The translations under genes were made by a program, and so were the position numbers. Shown here in pieces: positions 36,653-48,600 of a stretch of DNA of 64,000 bases (the first letter of the stretch is position 1; each line of letters starts with the position of its first letter). Location of the stretch: positions 117,512 to 181,511 of the forward strand of contig CAMXCT020001081.1 of the NCBI GenBank assembly GCA_947184155.2. Direction: 5' to 3'. The notes beneath the pieces are model-generated. The model searched no databases, had not been told where the DNA came from, and saw only the letters and a list, made by a program, of their open reading frames with translations. Source of the stretch: Cladocopium goreaui. Lineage: Eukaryota > Sar > Dinophyceae > Suessiales > Symbiodiniaceae.

Positions 36653-39600
36653 CAAGTCATACATTCTGCTGAGCTGCTGTCCCCCTGCAGGTGTGCCTTG
36701 AGGCGTTCCGTTGCTTGGGCAGCAAAGGGACTGAAGGCAGAGCTTCTGGCAGCATAGTTCACTGTGAAAGCAGCCCAGTGCCGCTCCTCTTTACTTCGAG
36801 AAGTCAACGCCTCTGCAAGACTTGAGGACTCCCTAGAGATATATAGATTACCAGCAAAGTCCAACAAAAGATACAAAAGGAAACAAGAAGCAACCCAGCA
36901 GAAGAAATAAGATGAACTAAGGAACTAGAAATAACTAGAACCATCTAACATCATCTAACACCATCCAACAGAATCTAAGACCATCATCAATCACCTCAAC
37001 CTGTTTTGCAAGCCACCCAGCAACCAGTTCCATATTGGTGACCTGCCTTGATGATCTGATCCATGAAGCCGGCCAACAAATTCACAGCTTCACCCAGGTG
37101 CTGGCAGATGTCGCAGGCCAAATGTAAGGCCAACTTTTTACCCCCCAGCTGCCCATAGGAAACAAACCACTGTTGCAGTAGAGCCTGTAGCGTTTGCCAA
37201 GTTGATGCGATGAATGTCCGAGCATCTGCCTTCATGCAGGCAGTGATCATCGACAAAAGCTCCGTTCGGCATTGATGTTCATCTTCCGCTGAGTCCGTTG
37301 AGCCCGTTGAGCCTTGAGAATCGGCCTCCGTCGTCTCCGTCGTCTCCGTCACCGCAGCATCGCGTTGAAAGGATTGACGGATCTCAGCCACGGCCAATTC
37401 GCAAATGCTGTTCACCTGCTCGGGCCGTAAGGTGCCGATCCCAGCGCGGTTGATGATGGTCACAATGCCCATGGCCATTGATGCGATCTCATCAGCTTCA
37501 TCTGCCTTCACAAGATCTGAGCCTACTTTGTCTACAAAATTCTGCACCAATTCACTGACAAGTTGAGGGTTCACGGGAGTCACTAGACCCACCAGTTCTG
37601 CCCAGCATGGATATAGGGCCGAACGTATCTCGGAAGTGATTGGCGAGACTTCGCTGGATGGATTGCTGCACAGGAGCTTGGTGAGAGTTTCACTGGTTGG
37701 ACGCACGAAATCCACTGGATGGATGTATCCCTCAGCTGTGTGCTTCATAAACACTTCCAAGATATTCAGCAGCGCAACCATCTCGGTTAACTGCCCTGTC
37801 TTCACTCGGATGGTAGTGTCACCGGCTGCAACGACCAAGTCATCATCGCCTGCTCCTTGGATGTCCGTGGTGAAGACATCAGTTTCAAGCACTCTGAGGA
37901 TATTGGGCACAAAGTAGGGCAGGAAATCCGCGAAGTCTTTCCCCAGGACTTTGCAAATCCGTTTCAGGGCATCACTGGTGCAATCCGAGAGTTGGCCCAG
38001 TTGGCTGATGGACGTGGTAAACATCGACTTCAAGGCCGCAGCAGCTGCTGGGGCAAACTTCTCCTTACTCACTGCAAAACCCGTGAGGGAAATGCATTCG
38101 AAGGCCTTCTCTCGAAGCGTTTGGTGACTTTGGGAAACAGCCTCCCCGGCCAGGGCCCGCAACAGCAGGGGAACCAATGAATCGTAAGAATCGAAGCTGT
38201 CCAATGAAATGGCCAAAGCCCCAATAGCTTCCAAGGATGCTATCAGAATAGCTTCATCTGTTGATTGAAGTTTCTGCATCAAGACACAGATCAGTGTGTC
38301 TGAGAAGCGTTGAATTTCTTGCTCTGACAATCCATGGAGATGAGCTTCTAATGCACTGATGGCCTTCACTGCAATGACATCTGTGTCGTTGCAACCCTGC
38401 ACAAGGGCAGGCATGAACTTGTCACACCATTTTTCATGAAAATTTGAGATACGATCATGACACAGCTGACCCAAACCGAAGAATGCTGCCAAACGGACCC
38501 GGGCATGGCTATCTGCCAGCAACTGCAGCAAAAACTCTGCCATTTGATCAGCAGCAGTGTCATCAGCATACTCTCCAGCAGCACGGATGGCCATAGCAGC
38601 AGCTACCTTCTCCTTCCAAGATCCGCTCACATGCCGTGCTGTTAGAGTCATCAGAGGCTTCACTGTGACTTTGAAGCTGAATTTCTTCACGAAGAAATCG
38701 ACTTTAGCTTCTCCTTCCTTGTGGAGGTCCTCGTCGTCGTGAGCATTTTCATCAACTTCACGAAGAAACAGAAATGCTACCGAAAGGACCTTCTCCGGCA
38801 AGTCTGGCACAGCCTTCAGCAATCCCTTGGCGGCTGTGAGTGTGGAAACCCATTCGAAAGACAGCAAGCGCACTGCAGAATCCAACGAAGATGCAGAAGC
38901 AAAGTCTAACATCAAATCAATGCAGGTCTGGTATCTCGGTTTGAAGAAAGTAGGAGAATGCTCCACCAACCCAATCAATGCCTGCAAAGCTGTTGAAAGA
39001 CTTCCACTTCCTCCACTTCCTCCACTTCCACCAGCCAAAGTTCTCAGTGAATCTTCCATCTTCGGCAGAATCTGCTGAATCTGCCGAATCTGCGCCTGAT
39101 CCACTGCTGGAACTACTGGAACCATCTGGCAGATCATGCTGACCGTGCTGGCCGCGTGAAAAGCCAAGCCCTGGTCCACGATGGTCACCAACTCCTGGCC
39201 CTGGGACATGATCTCCTGGGCCAAGCTGCTCAGCTGCCTCCAAACACCAGCTGATATTCATATCCTTAATATCCATTAATATCCATTAATATCCCCCAAA
39301 CACCATGGTTTTGTCTTGGAATTGTTCATGTTTTGGGACCTCTCTAGATTTGTCCAAATTTGATGGAATTTCATTTGGGGAAGGATGAGTATCTGGGATA
39401 TATTTGGGATGTGAGTTGCTGTGACTGTCTCCTGCACGTGGCTGCCCATGATTTCAGACAGCACACAAATGGCAGCCTTGCAACAAGGATAAGCATGGAT
39501 GGCATGGAGTATGGGACAGCCTGTCCTGAACATCATCTTTGATCACTTGGATCTGCTACTTTCTTTCGCTCTCTTGGTATCTCAGAGCATCAACCTCTGG

Positions 39601-40635
39601 CCGCTCTGGCCTCGGCATTTTCCTTGCTCAACTTGAAGGCAAATGGGACCAAGTCTGGCCATGGACCCGCCTGGATCAACTTGCCAACTAATATCAACTA
39701 TATAATCATACTCTCCGTGATACTGTGATACTAATCCCCTACTGGGCCCTACTGCAATGGACTATATCGACTGCAATGCATCTGAACATGTGGAAAGCCA
39801 CGTCTTGCAACACGTCTTGCAACACGTCTTGCAACACGTCTTGCCTCTGAAATGACTGCAATGGCGGCCACCAGAACACGTCTCACCGCTGAACTGGGTT
39901 CATAGGCCAAGGCCTGAAATTGCGATGCTTTTCCTGTGCGATTAGTGGCGATTAGCCTTGAAATGAACTGGCAATGTGATGGCGCCTTGAGAAGATTGCT
40001 TTGTACCAAGGGGTGCACAACTTTTGCCTCTTGCATTTCAAAGGGAAAAGGATGGAAAACGCATGAAACATCATGAAACATGGACAGAGCTGACAGAATC
40101 ATTTTGCACTGGAAGATTATAGACTGGTTTATACCATGTTTTACCATGTTTTACCATCTGCACCCATCTACCATGCCTTGGACCATGGATCTTCAGCATC
40201 ACTCTGCAGAGCAGCTCTTCGCAGCAGGGTGCCGGCCTCCGGGAGTCTGGTGGCTGGTGGATGCTGGATGGCAGTTGTATGTCGTCAAATGTCGTCAGCC
40301 TGAATCCTCACCACCTCATCTTGATGGGTCACCGAGATGCCGAGGCAAGCCTCAGTTCTCGGAGATATCTGACTGACAACTGCTGAGTAACTATAGTGAC
40401 TAGTGACTAGTGAAACTTCCTAACATCTTGCGGATCTTGCAGGAAAGGAGCGAAAACTCGGGGTGGGTCTGTCTTGGACGCATCAGCATACCTCCCGCGA
40501 CACACCCACTGCCACATCTGCCACACGGCGCGTATTGCGCGGTGCCAAAGCCAGAGTGAGCCTCCTCTCAGCGTCTGATCGCACAGGGTTGTCAGGGCTT
40601 CGCAGGAGCTGCAACAGGTTGACAAAGGCAGAGAC
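36653..40635 (-). CDS. IPO5: Importin-5 / karyopherin beta-3
   Basis: HEAT-repeat nuclear import receptor that carries cargo such as ribosomal proteins through the nuclear pore and releases it on RanGTP. Exons: 40635-40492 (VSAFVNLLQLLRSPDNPVRS, first HEAT repeat), 39913-39845 (ALAYEPSSAVRRVLVAAIAV), ~39670-39590 (LIQAGPWPDLVPFAFKLSKE), 39476-~39432, a very long 39233-37043 and 36812-36653. The long exon carries family landmarks in order: FECISLTGFAVSKEKF, ICKVLGKDFADFLPYF, then IRVKTGQLTEMVALLNILEV. Junction 37043|36812 closes in phase; 39845 ends on a GC donor (GAG|GCAAGA), and 39432 on GAG/GA. A Gly-Gly-Ser linker sits near 39020-38995. The first coding exon, part of the N-terminal region and the last C-terminal exons were not located, so the protein is partial here. 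Contrast of one 2.2-kb exon with tiny flanking exons is notable. Confidence 0.92.
39797..39848. repeat. acacgtcttgca tandem repeat at an exon edge
   Basis: Four copies of cacgtcttgcaa in 13-base steps. On the minus strand the importin exon ends at 39845 and the intron begins gcaagacgtgttgcaagac, so the repeat starts exactly at the GC donor. Confidence 0.85.
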
Positions 40636-40934
40636 CTTGGCGAAAATAACGTGATGAGCAAAAATGGAGTGTTACAAAATGCTTCTAGTCATGACAGTCA
40701 TGACTGATATGACTGTTAATCTGTTGGTCATTGTTGATGATTGCGGAAAAATAAGACTACCAGGGCTCTCAAGTTGCATCAAGGATCATCCTGAATATGG
40801 AAGTATAAACATGTCAATGTGCAAACGATCCATTACAAATGGACTGACATAATGAGATCCAGAAATGACAGAACGTCAGCACTTTCATGATTATCATGAT
40901 TGGCCTCTCATATTTTCTGAGCAAACTGACGTCT

Positions 40935-41153
40935 TCATCTGTCGCCATGCTCGAAAGCTGACATGCTGCCCTCTTGGGGCTCTTCTTTCAGAAGTGTTTT
41001 GATAAGAATTCTTTCAAATCGCGACGAATGGTTTGCTGCTAGTTCGGCCATCCTCTCTCTCTCTCTGTGCTGTCCCACTTTGATGTCTTTGTGGTGCTGC
41101 TGAAAACTCATAAGTCGGGTGTCTTTGGCAAACTCTCTTCTCCGCTCCAACAT
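40935..41153 (-). CDS. Candidate 72-aa charged protein or terminal exon
   Basis: ATG at 41153 directly follows a TTAG, which could be a splice or spliced-leader acceptor. The frame reads MLERRREFAKDTRLMSFQQH, then an Arg/Glu-rich helix and EEPQEGSMSAFEHGD, stopping at 40935. Codons look natural. It may be a complete small gene or the last exon of a gene upstream (for example one starting near 41685, MAACGSVRKGSGLVAAPAQN). Family not recognised. Confidence 0.4.
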   Translation of the reverse strand: MLERRREFAKDTRLMSFQQHHKDIKVGQHRERERMAELAANHSSRFERILIKTLLKEEPQEGSMSAFEHGDR

Positions 41154-42022
41154 CTAACAAGTCTTCGATTGGGATGTTTGACAGTCACTGGCTACATCGT
41201 CCCATCATGGTACCAGCCCATTGAGCATATTGAGCCACTTGCAACGTCAAGTCGAATGGAGATATGCCACATGTTCCCTGGTTGTTTCAATTTTGCAACT
41301 GGGCATAGAACTGAGGAGCTCGCGATGGCAGCACAGGGAAGGAGTTGCTGTATTTGGCACTCAAACCTTGCTGCAACCCGTGGGGATTGGCAGGTTGCTC
41401 TTCCATCCGTCACATCTCAGCATTCTACGTACCTCTACGTCCACATCTGATCTTCTTACCTTCTTTGCTGCATTTTAAGGTCTCTGTACTGCTGAACCCC
41501 TGAAGCCTTCCACCAACTCAATAGTTCTGCGGTTATGCGCACCTTTTTTATCAGCGTCACGTTGTTGCCTACTCGCCTGTTCATGTTTCAACCGAAAGGA
41601 CTTTCGCCCAAACTGGCGCATTCTGTGCGGGTGCAGCTACCAGCCCTGATCCTTTGCGGACCGAGCCACAGGCTGCCATGGGTCACGCTGCCTTCTGTAC
41701 CAAATCTATAGCAGCTGCAGTGCAGCTAGCATCACTCAATGCAGCTCTCCGAAAACTACTTCGCCTCGCCCAGGGAAAACTTAGGCAACTACAATAGGCG
41801 GCACGTGTATTCAAAGGTGGTAATCGGTGGTAATATCTCATGCATTCTCATGTCCAAAAAGTAGAGCAACAAATTGTGCAGGGACTGTTGCAACAAAAGC
41901 TGCTATACCCGTAACAGACCACTTTTGTTATACTCTCACATTTACAACATAAGAATTATACGACATATATTATACATATATTATATACATATTATATATA
42001 CATGAAACTGCTCTTTTCATCA
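41154..42022. other. No firm gene
   Basis: Besides the possible short exon near 41685-41590 noted with the preceding feature, nothing is supported. 41945-42000 is AT-rich (tatata). Confidence 0.35.
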
Positions 42023-42174
42023 TCACCATAGATCCATCGTTACACCGTGGATCTCTGTGGATGCAACGGTGGCAAGGATTGGGGATGTCGCCTGCTTTGC
42101 CTTCTTCTTTTCGCCCTTGTCAGCTTTGGGAGCTTCAGCTTGCTTGGCCTGGATCTGCTGCACCAATTCCATGC
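42023..42174 (-). CDS. Orphan terminal exon with Lys-rich tail
   Basis: Acceptor TTCGACAG at 42175 and in-frame TGA at 42023. It reads GMELVQQIQAKQAEAPKADK, then GEKKKAKQATS and a neutral tail. The GMELVQQI start resembles the C-terminal helix of cyclophilin-type isomerases (consensus G-M-D-V-V-x-x-I), but that is a weak match. No upstream exons were found in the 0.9 kb before the methyltransferase gene, so the exon may be a displaced 3' piece or belong to a gene with a long AT-rich intron (42.24-42.52 kb). Confidence 0.45.
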
Positions 42175-42240
42175 CTGTCGAAATTCACGACAGCAGTTTT
42201 GAAGAAACTACTGTCGCAATCTTGGCTATTGGTATACATC

Positions 42241-42520
42241 ACGATAGCATAGGAAACAAAAACAATAATATTATATATACTTGATATATAACAACGCACG
42301 TATCTTGATTGGATTTAGAAGGCCTGTGGGTTTGGTACCACAAGTACAGTAAGAATGTACCACAATTTAATATATAAATATAGATATAACTTGAAAAAAC
42401 ATTAAAAAACAATAAAACACATATGTAAAAAATATATTTTGAAAAAATATGATATATATATATAAATAAATAAAAATAGATAATTCTTTAACGGATTATA
42501 TATTTCAGAAAATAATTAAA
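42241..42520. other. AT-rich stretch
   Basis: About 280 bases of mostly A/T, including tatata runs and poly-A words, between the orphan exon and the long-ORF block. It could be an intron or one edge of the inserted block. Confidence 0.6.
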
Positions 42521-43069
42521 GAAAAACATGGGAAAAACGTAAAACAATCCATTGGTGGAAACATTGCTTTTTTTGCGAAGAACCCAGAGCTTTCTCACAA
42601 CACAGGCAAAAAATGCAAACAACTGCCCGATACACTATGTATAGTTTCCGCCGGAAAAAACAACAACTACGTAAAAATCTATCAAAATTTGTGCATTGGG
42701 CAAAGTAAAGTAACACGGCCTTATGAAGCCAAACCCACAAGCCATCAAGATGTAAGTATATACATACATGGCATTTCAAAATATAAAGAGAAGTAAAAAA
42801 AAGTCTAAGGTTAAAACCGTGTCAGTGAAGCGTTCAAAATCCAAACGTCCAGTCCCGAAAGCCAGCAAACGTCCAAACATCACATGACTGCTCGGCTGAC
42901 AAGGCCAAGATGGAAACTTCTGAGTTCAGGGGCTCTGCTTTCATACATGAAGCATCTATACAGCTGCTGCACACAAAGCGTTCTTTTTCCAACGCACAAA
43001 TCTGTCTACAGCAGGTCTTCTAAGACTCCAGCTACTTTACAAAGCCTTCCTGCCCGCTGTGACAGCACT
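42521..43069. other. No gene seen; 3' flank of the methyltransferase gene
   Basis: Minus-strand downstream flank with no supported exon. Confidence 0.5.
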
Positions 43070-45043
43070 TCACCTGCGCGGTACGACACCCCGCCTGGCC
43101 CTCTTGTAAATCTGCTCCTCCAATGAACTCCTGCGCGTATCTTGAATAGATACTGCAGGCGCCATGGCAGAACCCAAAGCCTCCAAAGCCTCCATAGCAG
43201 CAGCCGTGTCCTGCAAGGAACAGAAAGAAACGGAAAGCGGATCTGCCATATCCACACGCTATGTCGCTATGTTGGAAAAAACGTAGGACAGGTAGCTACT
43301 GCATGTAGACCTTGAGGCATTTAGGCAAATAAGTAGGACAAAACCCAAGAAAAAAACATGGAAACTGACCTGCGTCCTTCCACCCAAAGTCCGGTCCTCA
43401 CTGTGAGACAAAGGATTTACCTGCAGTGATTGCGCCCCATCTTTCCAATTTAAAGCCACCAGGGCGCACTGCAACATAGCAAGCACTACTGGCAAAGCCA
43501 TTGCGTTTCCAGCCAGGTCCATCATCAAATTTTCAGATGGAAACCACTGCTCCGCAAGGGGCAAACTTTGCATGTGCTCCTGGACCAACTCGAGGAAAGG
43601 CGTTACAGGAAAACCTTGCATGACCAAACCTTCGCGCCCTAGAGCCAACCGAGCCTGGTGCTCACACCAAAGAGTCATCTTGGGCAAAACGGTGCTCATA
43701 GTATGCCGTGCTCTGTCTGGGTCCCAAGAATTTGAATTCATTCGGGTGATAGATTGAGACAAATCTCGGAAGCGAATCTGCGGAGAGTGCAGCTGCTGCA
43801 GCACCAGTGCATCCTTCTCCCGGTCCCCCAAAACTTGAAACCATTGGTTGCTGGCCAACTGCGTAGGCGGCCCTTGCCCCCATCGTAGCCGGGCAGATTG
43901 GGCAAATTGCATGTGTTGCTCCACCCATGTTTGAGGCACATTGACGGGCGGTGAAGTCTTTGCAGACTCCTTTTCCTTTTGTTTGGCCCGCTTGTCCAAG
44001 CGCAACTGAAGGTCTGCTTGCACTGACGTGGACGCCTGGTCAAGAAGCACGTCATTGACACACGGCCCGCCTCGAAGGCACCCAACGAGTAAGGCTCTGA
44101 AAGTGGCAAATGTGGCACTGAGGGGCCGTGAAACAAAGTCCACCAAAGGGTTCACAGCCGCCCGAACCAGCAATACATATACCCTCCTGCGCCGAGCAGC
44201 ACAACCAAACTCAGCAGCATCTGTCATACAAACTTGGCTTTCATAGCCTCTCGATGATGTCTCAGCCAAGAAGATGTCCATGTTGCTGCTTTCAGCACCC
44301 TTGCTATCGTCCATCGCGTCCACATTCTCGAAGAGAACTAGCGGGGGGCATTTGCTGGACAAGTATGCCAACATTCCTTGGAATGTTTGTGCGGAGCCAC
44401 CCTTGCTGCTCATCTGCCCCAAAACTCCTGCAGCTGCCTGTGGGTTGGGATTTGCCTTTGACATATCCTTGCAAGACGTACCAAGCACCAGCAAATCGAC
44501 CTCTGGAACAAGGCATTTCTTTCGGTGCGTCGCCCATTCTGCTTCAGGTTGGCCTAAGGTGGCAATGTCTACAAAGAGACATGGTTCTGCCAGCCGCGTG
44601 TGACAGCAAGCACGGCCCGCTGCTGCAGCATGAGCTGCCTGCTGGCTCTGAGAGCTTGCCCGTTGAACTGTGTCGGCTGCTAGAAACGAAGCACAAGCGA
44701 TCCACTTCCTTTTCTCTGCGTCCTTCTCGCAACTAAACACATGGGACATGCAGAACGGTGCCCCCTGCTTGTTGGACTTCACTGCGGCGTTGATGGCTTG
44801 AATGCAAAAAAGAGGCCCTTCAGACCCAGAGCAACAAGAAGCCCAAGACAAACAACGGGGAGGTTTTGGCCATCTGCCTCCACTCATGGCCGCGCAAGTT
44901 TGGAAATTTTCCACGGCAGCATCCATCAACCACTGCCCGCTCTTAGAGCTCTCAGCTGAAATGGTTCTACTTTGCGCCATGGCCCGCCATTCATCAATAG
45001 AATCTGGATCTACGGTGGGTCTCGCGCGCAAGACCCTCGCCAT
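43070..45043 (-). CDS. C5-cytosine methyltransferase-like protein, two exons
   Basis: Exons 45043-43370 and 43210-43070 join in phase 0 (ACGCAG|GTCAGT ... CTTGCAG|GAC) to 604 aa. C5-methyltransferase motifs are in order: I (CCSGSEG, 70-76), II (SCEKD, 104-108), III (FVDI, 157-160), IV (GTSCKDMS, Cys191), VI (FENVD, 238-242), VIII (CAARRRRVYVLLV, 281-293), a ~170-residue variable region where target recognition would lie, IX (LGREGLVMQGFP, 468-479) and X (AGNAMALPV, 511-519). Cys191 and the Glu of ENV are kept, but the Pro before the Cys is replaced by Ser. The enzyme would methylate cytosine in DNA (or possibly RNA) using S-adenosylmethionine; activity is inferred. ATG 45043 sits in GGCCATGGCG after a CTAG that could accept a leader. 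It is intact, unlike its upstream neighbours. Confidence 0.85.
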
Positions 45044-45636
45044 GGCCGGCTAGTGTGGACACGAGCTCTGCGAATCTGGGGGGAAACATATGGGCCATGG
45101 GCTCAAACCTAGCTTCATTTCATTTGATTGATGGATCCTAGTGCTATGGAAAATTGCCACTGCGGCCCGTTGCGGTTCTACATTGTCTATGTCTTTTTGC
45201 TTTCAAGAGCAAACGAAAACAAACGCAAACTTCAAACCTGGGCCAACGGAAATCGGAGGTAGGACATGTGCCAAGCAAACATGGTCTTCGGAAACACATC
45301 ATAGCAAAGTCCCTCTACAGCAGCGTCTTTGACCTGCATACTTTCACACTGACTAGTAGCAGAGATGAAAGCAGCAATGACTTCTGCAAAAGACCATCGG
45401 TAAAGTAAACTCAGCAAACGCGCCCAAAGCGCCACAAGCACTGGCAAGCTCTTTTTGGAATCTCTGCGTTGTTTTGGCAGGTGGCAAAATGAATATTCAC
45501 AGTGCCTGGTCTAAGGCCAGGGAGCACACAACTAAAGCGACTAACGCTGGCCAGCAACAAGTTCACACGATGGCCTGCAAGGCTTCTTTCGTCTCATCAA
45601 AAAAGCCCGGCTGGAAGCCATCCCCTAATTTCGATT
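45044..45636. other. Intergenic between Lys-rich ORF and methyltransferase
   Basis: About 590 bases without a supported exon. It would hold the 5' untranslated region and leader acceptor of the methyltransferase gene. Confidence 0.5.
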
Positions 45637-48600
45637 CTACTGTTTGGCCGTGCTAGACTTTTTCTGGACCTTCGCCGCAGCATTCTTCTCCTTGAACATG
45701 CGGGCCAACCCGCTCGCATCCTGGTTGGCGAGCAACTCTTTACCTTGCATGACCTCAGCCATGGTCAAAGGTTCCTTCGCAGACAGCTTAGCTTTCGCCT
45801 TAGCCTTTCCTGCTGCCTTGGTCTGGGCCTTGGCCTCAGCCTTAGCTGCTGCCTTTGCCTGTGCTGCCTTGGTCTTTGCCTGCGGCGTGGCTTGAGCTTT
45901 GCCTTCCAGCAAGGCCCGGTCTGCTGCTTCTGGCCCGTCTGTGCAGCTAACTTTATGTCTCTTGGGGGCTTCGCCCGCGAGGTCTTTTGCCGGACGCTTT
46001 CCTTTCGCCCCTGGTTCAGCCTGATCTTCCTCCTTGCGGCTCTGCTTCTTGGGCTTCTCGGTCTTCTCCATATCTTTGCGTTTTTTTTCTTTCTGGGCTT
46101 CTGTCTTCTTGTCGTCCTTCTTCTCTTTCTTCTCTTTGTCTTTCTTGTCCTTCTCTTTCTTCGCCTTCTTGTCCGATTTCCTTTCTTTCTTCTCTTTCGC
46201 AGTTTTCCTTTTTTCCTTCTCGCCCTTCTTCTTTGTGACCTTGCCAAGCATACGCTGAAGCTTCTCAAACAAATGTTTTCTTTTCTCTTTGCTCATCTGG
46301 TCCTCTTTTTTCTTATCCTTCTTCTCCTTCTTCTCTTTTTTCTTGTCACCGTGGCTCGCATCTGCCGATGTGACAGGGGGGTTGCTCTCACCTGAAGGTT
46401 CGGTCTCAGCCTTCGAGTCCAACTTCGGATGCTCACTGCCAAGCGTGCCCGGTTTGGAAACCACTGGATCCGACAAAGCTGGCTCAACTTTGGCCACTGC
46501 CTTTTCTTGGCAAGGCTTTGTTTTCAGACCCTCTTGCCGAGCATCGTGTCCAAATAGCATCTCCTTGTCTTTGTCATCCGCTTGGTTTGACGTTCCACCT
46601 TTGTCAGTGGTAACTTCTTCCGGCTCGTGTGGGCCACTGCTGTCTTTTTCAACCAGACTCGAAGGCCTTTTTTCCTGAACTATCGACCACTGCTTCTCCA
46701 CGTCCAAACAGCACTTTCCCAAGCTAAGCGTTACCTTAGACTCAAGACGCGCCCTTTGAAAACAAAAACCGGCCCTTTCAAAACACAAAAAGCAATGTGA
46801 ACCGGATGGCGTTAGATGCCTCCAAGACACAGCTGCAGCCATATCCACCAGGAGCTGCTTGGTTGCATCATCTGGCAAAATGATCGTGACAGGGGTCTTC
46901 GGCAAATCTTCCTGCAGCGCCCTCTTCAACAACCCATCGATGGACTTGCACGTCTTTTTTTCCTTCGTCTGCTTTGGTCCCAGCCATGGGGGATCGTAGC
47001 AGGGTCACACCTGCAAACAACGTCACCAAGGAGGTGCACACCTGCGAAACACCTTCTGCCAACTGCGCTTCCTCCTCCCATTGCGGGATCAGGCCCTTGT
47101 CCGCCTCACTGGGCTTTGGCTTAAGAATAGCACAAACACGGCGTAATTCCTGGGCCTGCTGAGACAGCTTGACGCTCTCAGAAGCAAACCTCTGGCTTGT
47201 CTTCGTCATTTTTTGTCGGAACCCATGTTCCTCTGCAATTGACGGGATAGCCTTCAGAAACTAGGTGCATCAAAGCCTTCATGAGTTCTTTGCCTTGCTC
47301 TCGCAACTTGAAAAGCAACAAGGATTCGACCTGCCCCAGCCAAGTGAGAAAACCAGGGTCCTGAAGCTTCATTGCGTCCATGCGCTCGTCTGGCTCTGAG
47401 AGCTTCACCTTAGCAGCTTCCTCCAAATAGCTCTGAACAGCCTCCAGCCCTTCTCGCACAGGCCCACAGCCACACTGCTTCTTCGCTGCAGCAGAACCCA
47501 AACGACCAACCTGCAACACACAAGAAACCACCAAACATACAAACGCCCCAGAATTGGATTTGTCATGTCCTTGCACAAATGTCTTTGCCAATCCCACAGC
47601 ATCAAAGTGACAACGTCTAGCACTCTAGGCTGTAGTCTATAGGCTTTGCAAATACGCATGCATTTAACTGCCTAGCTAGACACGTATACTACAGCCAAGG
47701 GCCATCTAGAGTTACATGACAGGAACCAGAAGCACCTAGACCACAGCGCAGCTGGAAACAGGCGCAAATCGGCCTCAAAGAAGGATGGGAGCAGCCTGGC
47801 CCAAGGGCCTTCCTTCGGTAGTTTCAACGCAGCTTCGGCGTGGAAATTGGACACTTCGGCAAAGGCCCCTCCGACACTCTCCAGACCGGAGGTCTTGACC
47901 ACACAAGCTGTCACCAGAGAGCCCACTGCCTGAAAGGCGCACAGCGCTTGGGAATCTAGCTCCGCCTTCACCACTTCTTGGAGATTTGTTTTCACAGACT
48001 CTGCCACCTCAGCATCCAGAAACTCCTGGCACGACAGGTCGAGCCACATCTTCAGCTTGTTAGGAGTTGGCTCTGGAACCCGTCCGAACCCAATCTTCCT
48101 TTTGCTAAATACATACTCCACGAGCTCAGCCGTCTTCACGCTCACATGCTTGAAATCAGCAAGCATTTGTTTGAGCTTTGCTGGAGCTTCTTTCTGCGCA
48201 CCTGGGTCCTTCCAAAAGTCATGGTCCACAAAAGCATGGCAAGACATGGTTTTCTTGATCTCTGCAAGGTCAAAGTCAGGATCAGTCTCGACCTCAGCAT
48301 GTATGTCTGAACGTTTCATCTGTTTCTCCATCTGCGCAATGGCTTGTTCGACGCAGGTTGACAAGCATGCGGTCAAGTACCCCTGCGCCCCTGCCATCAC
48401 GAAACTCCAGAAATCAGTCGTGACCAGCTGCAAGGTCAGACGGTGCTTGGCCAGCATCTCCCCATCTGCCCGGCCAGAGGCCCTGGATTGCCACCAAGGC
48501 ACAACACCCTCTGTCAAGGCAATGGCATCGAGAACGTCATACTTGGAATCCAAGTCAGTAAGCCCCGCCCTCAAGTTTGCCAGCTTCAACTCACTCTCAA

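Noticed and set aside
40190-40246. Second importin-5 exon (plausible acceptor at 40247)
   Set aside because: The phase that joins exon 1 gives a sequence unlike the family, and the family-like frame does not join; left out of the exon list.
45502-46678. Plus-strand ORFs rich in Phe/Ser/Leu (up to 297 residues)
   Set aside because: They are antisense to the Lys/Glu-rich minus-strand ORF, whose AAG/GAG codons read as CTT/CTC.
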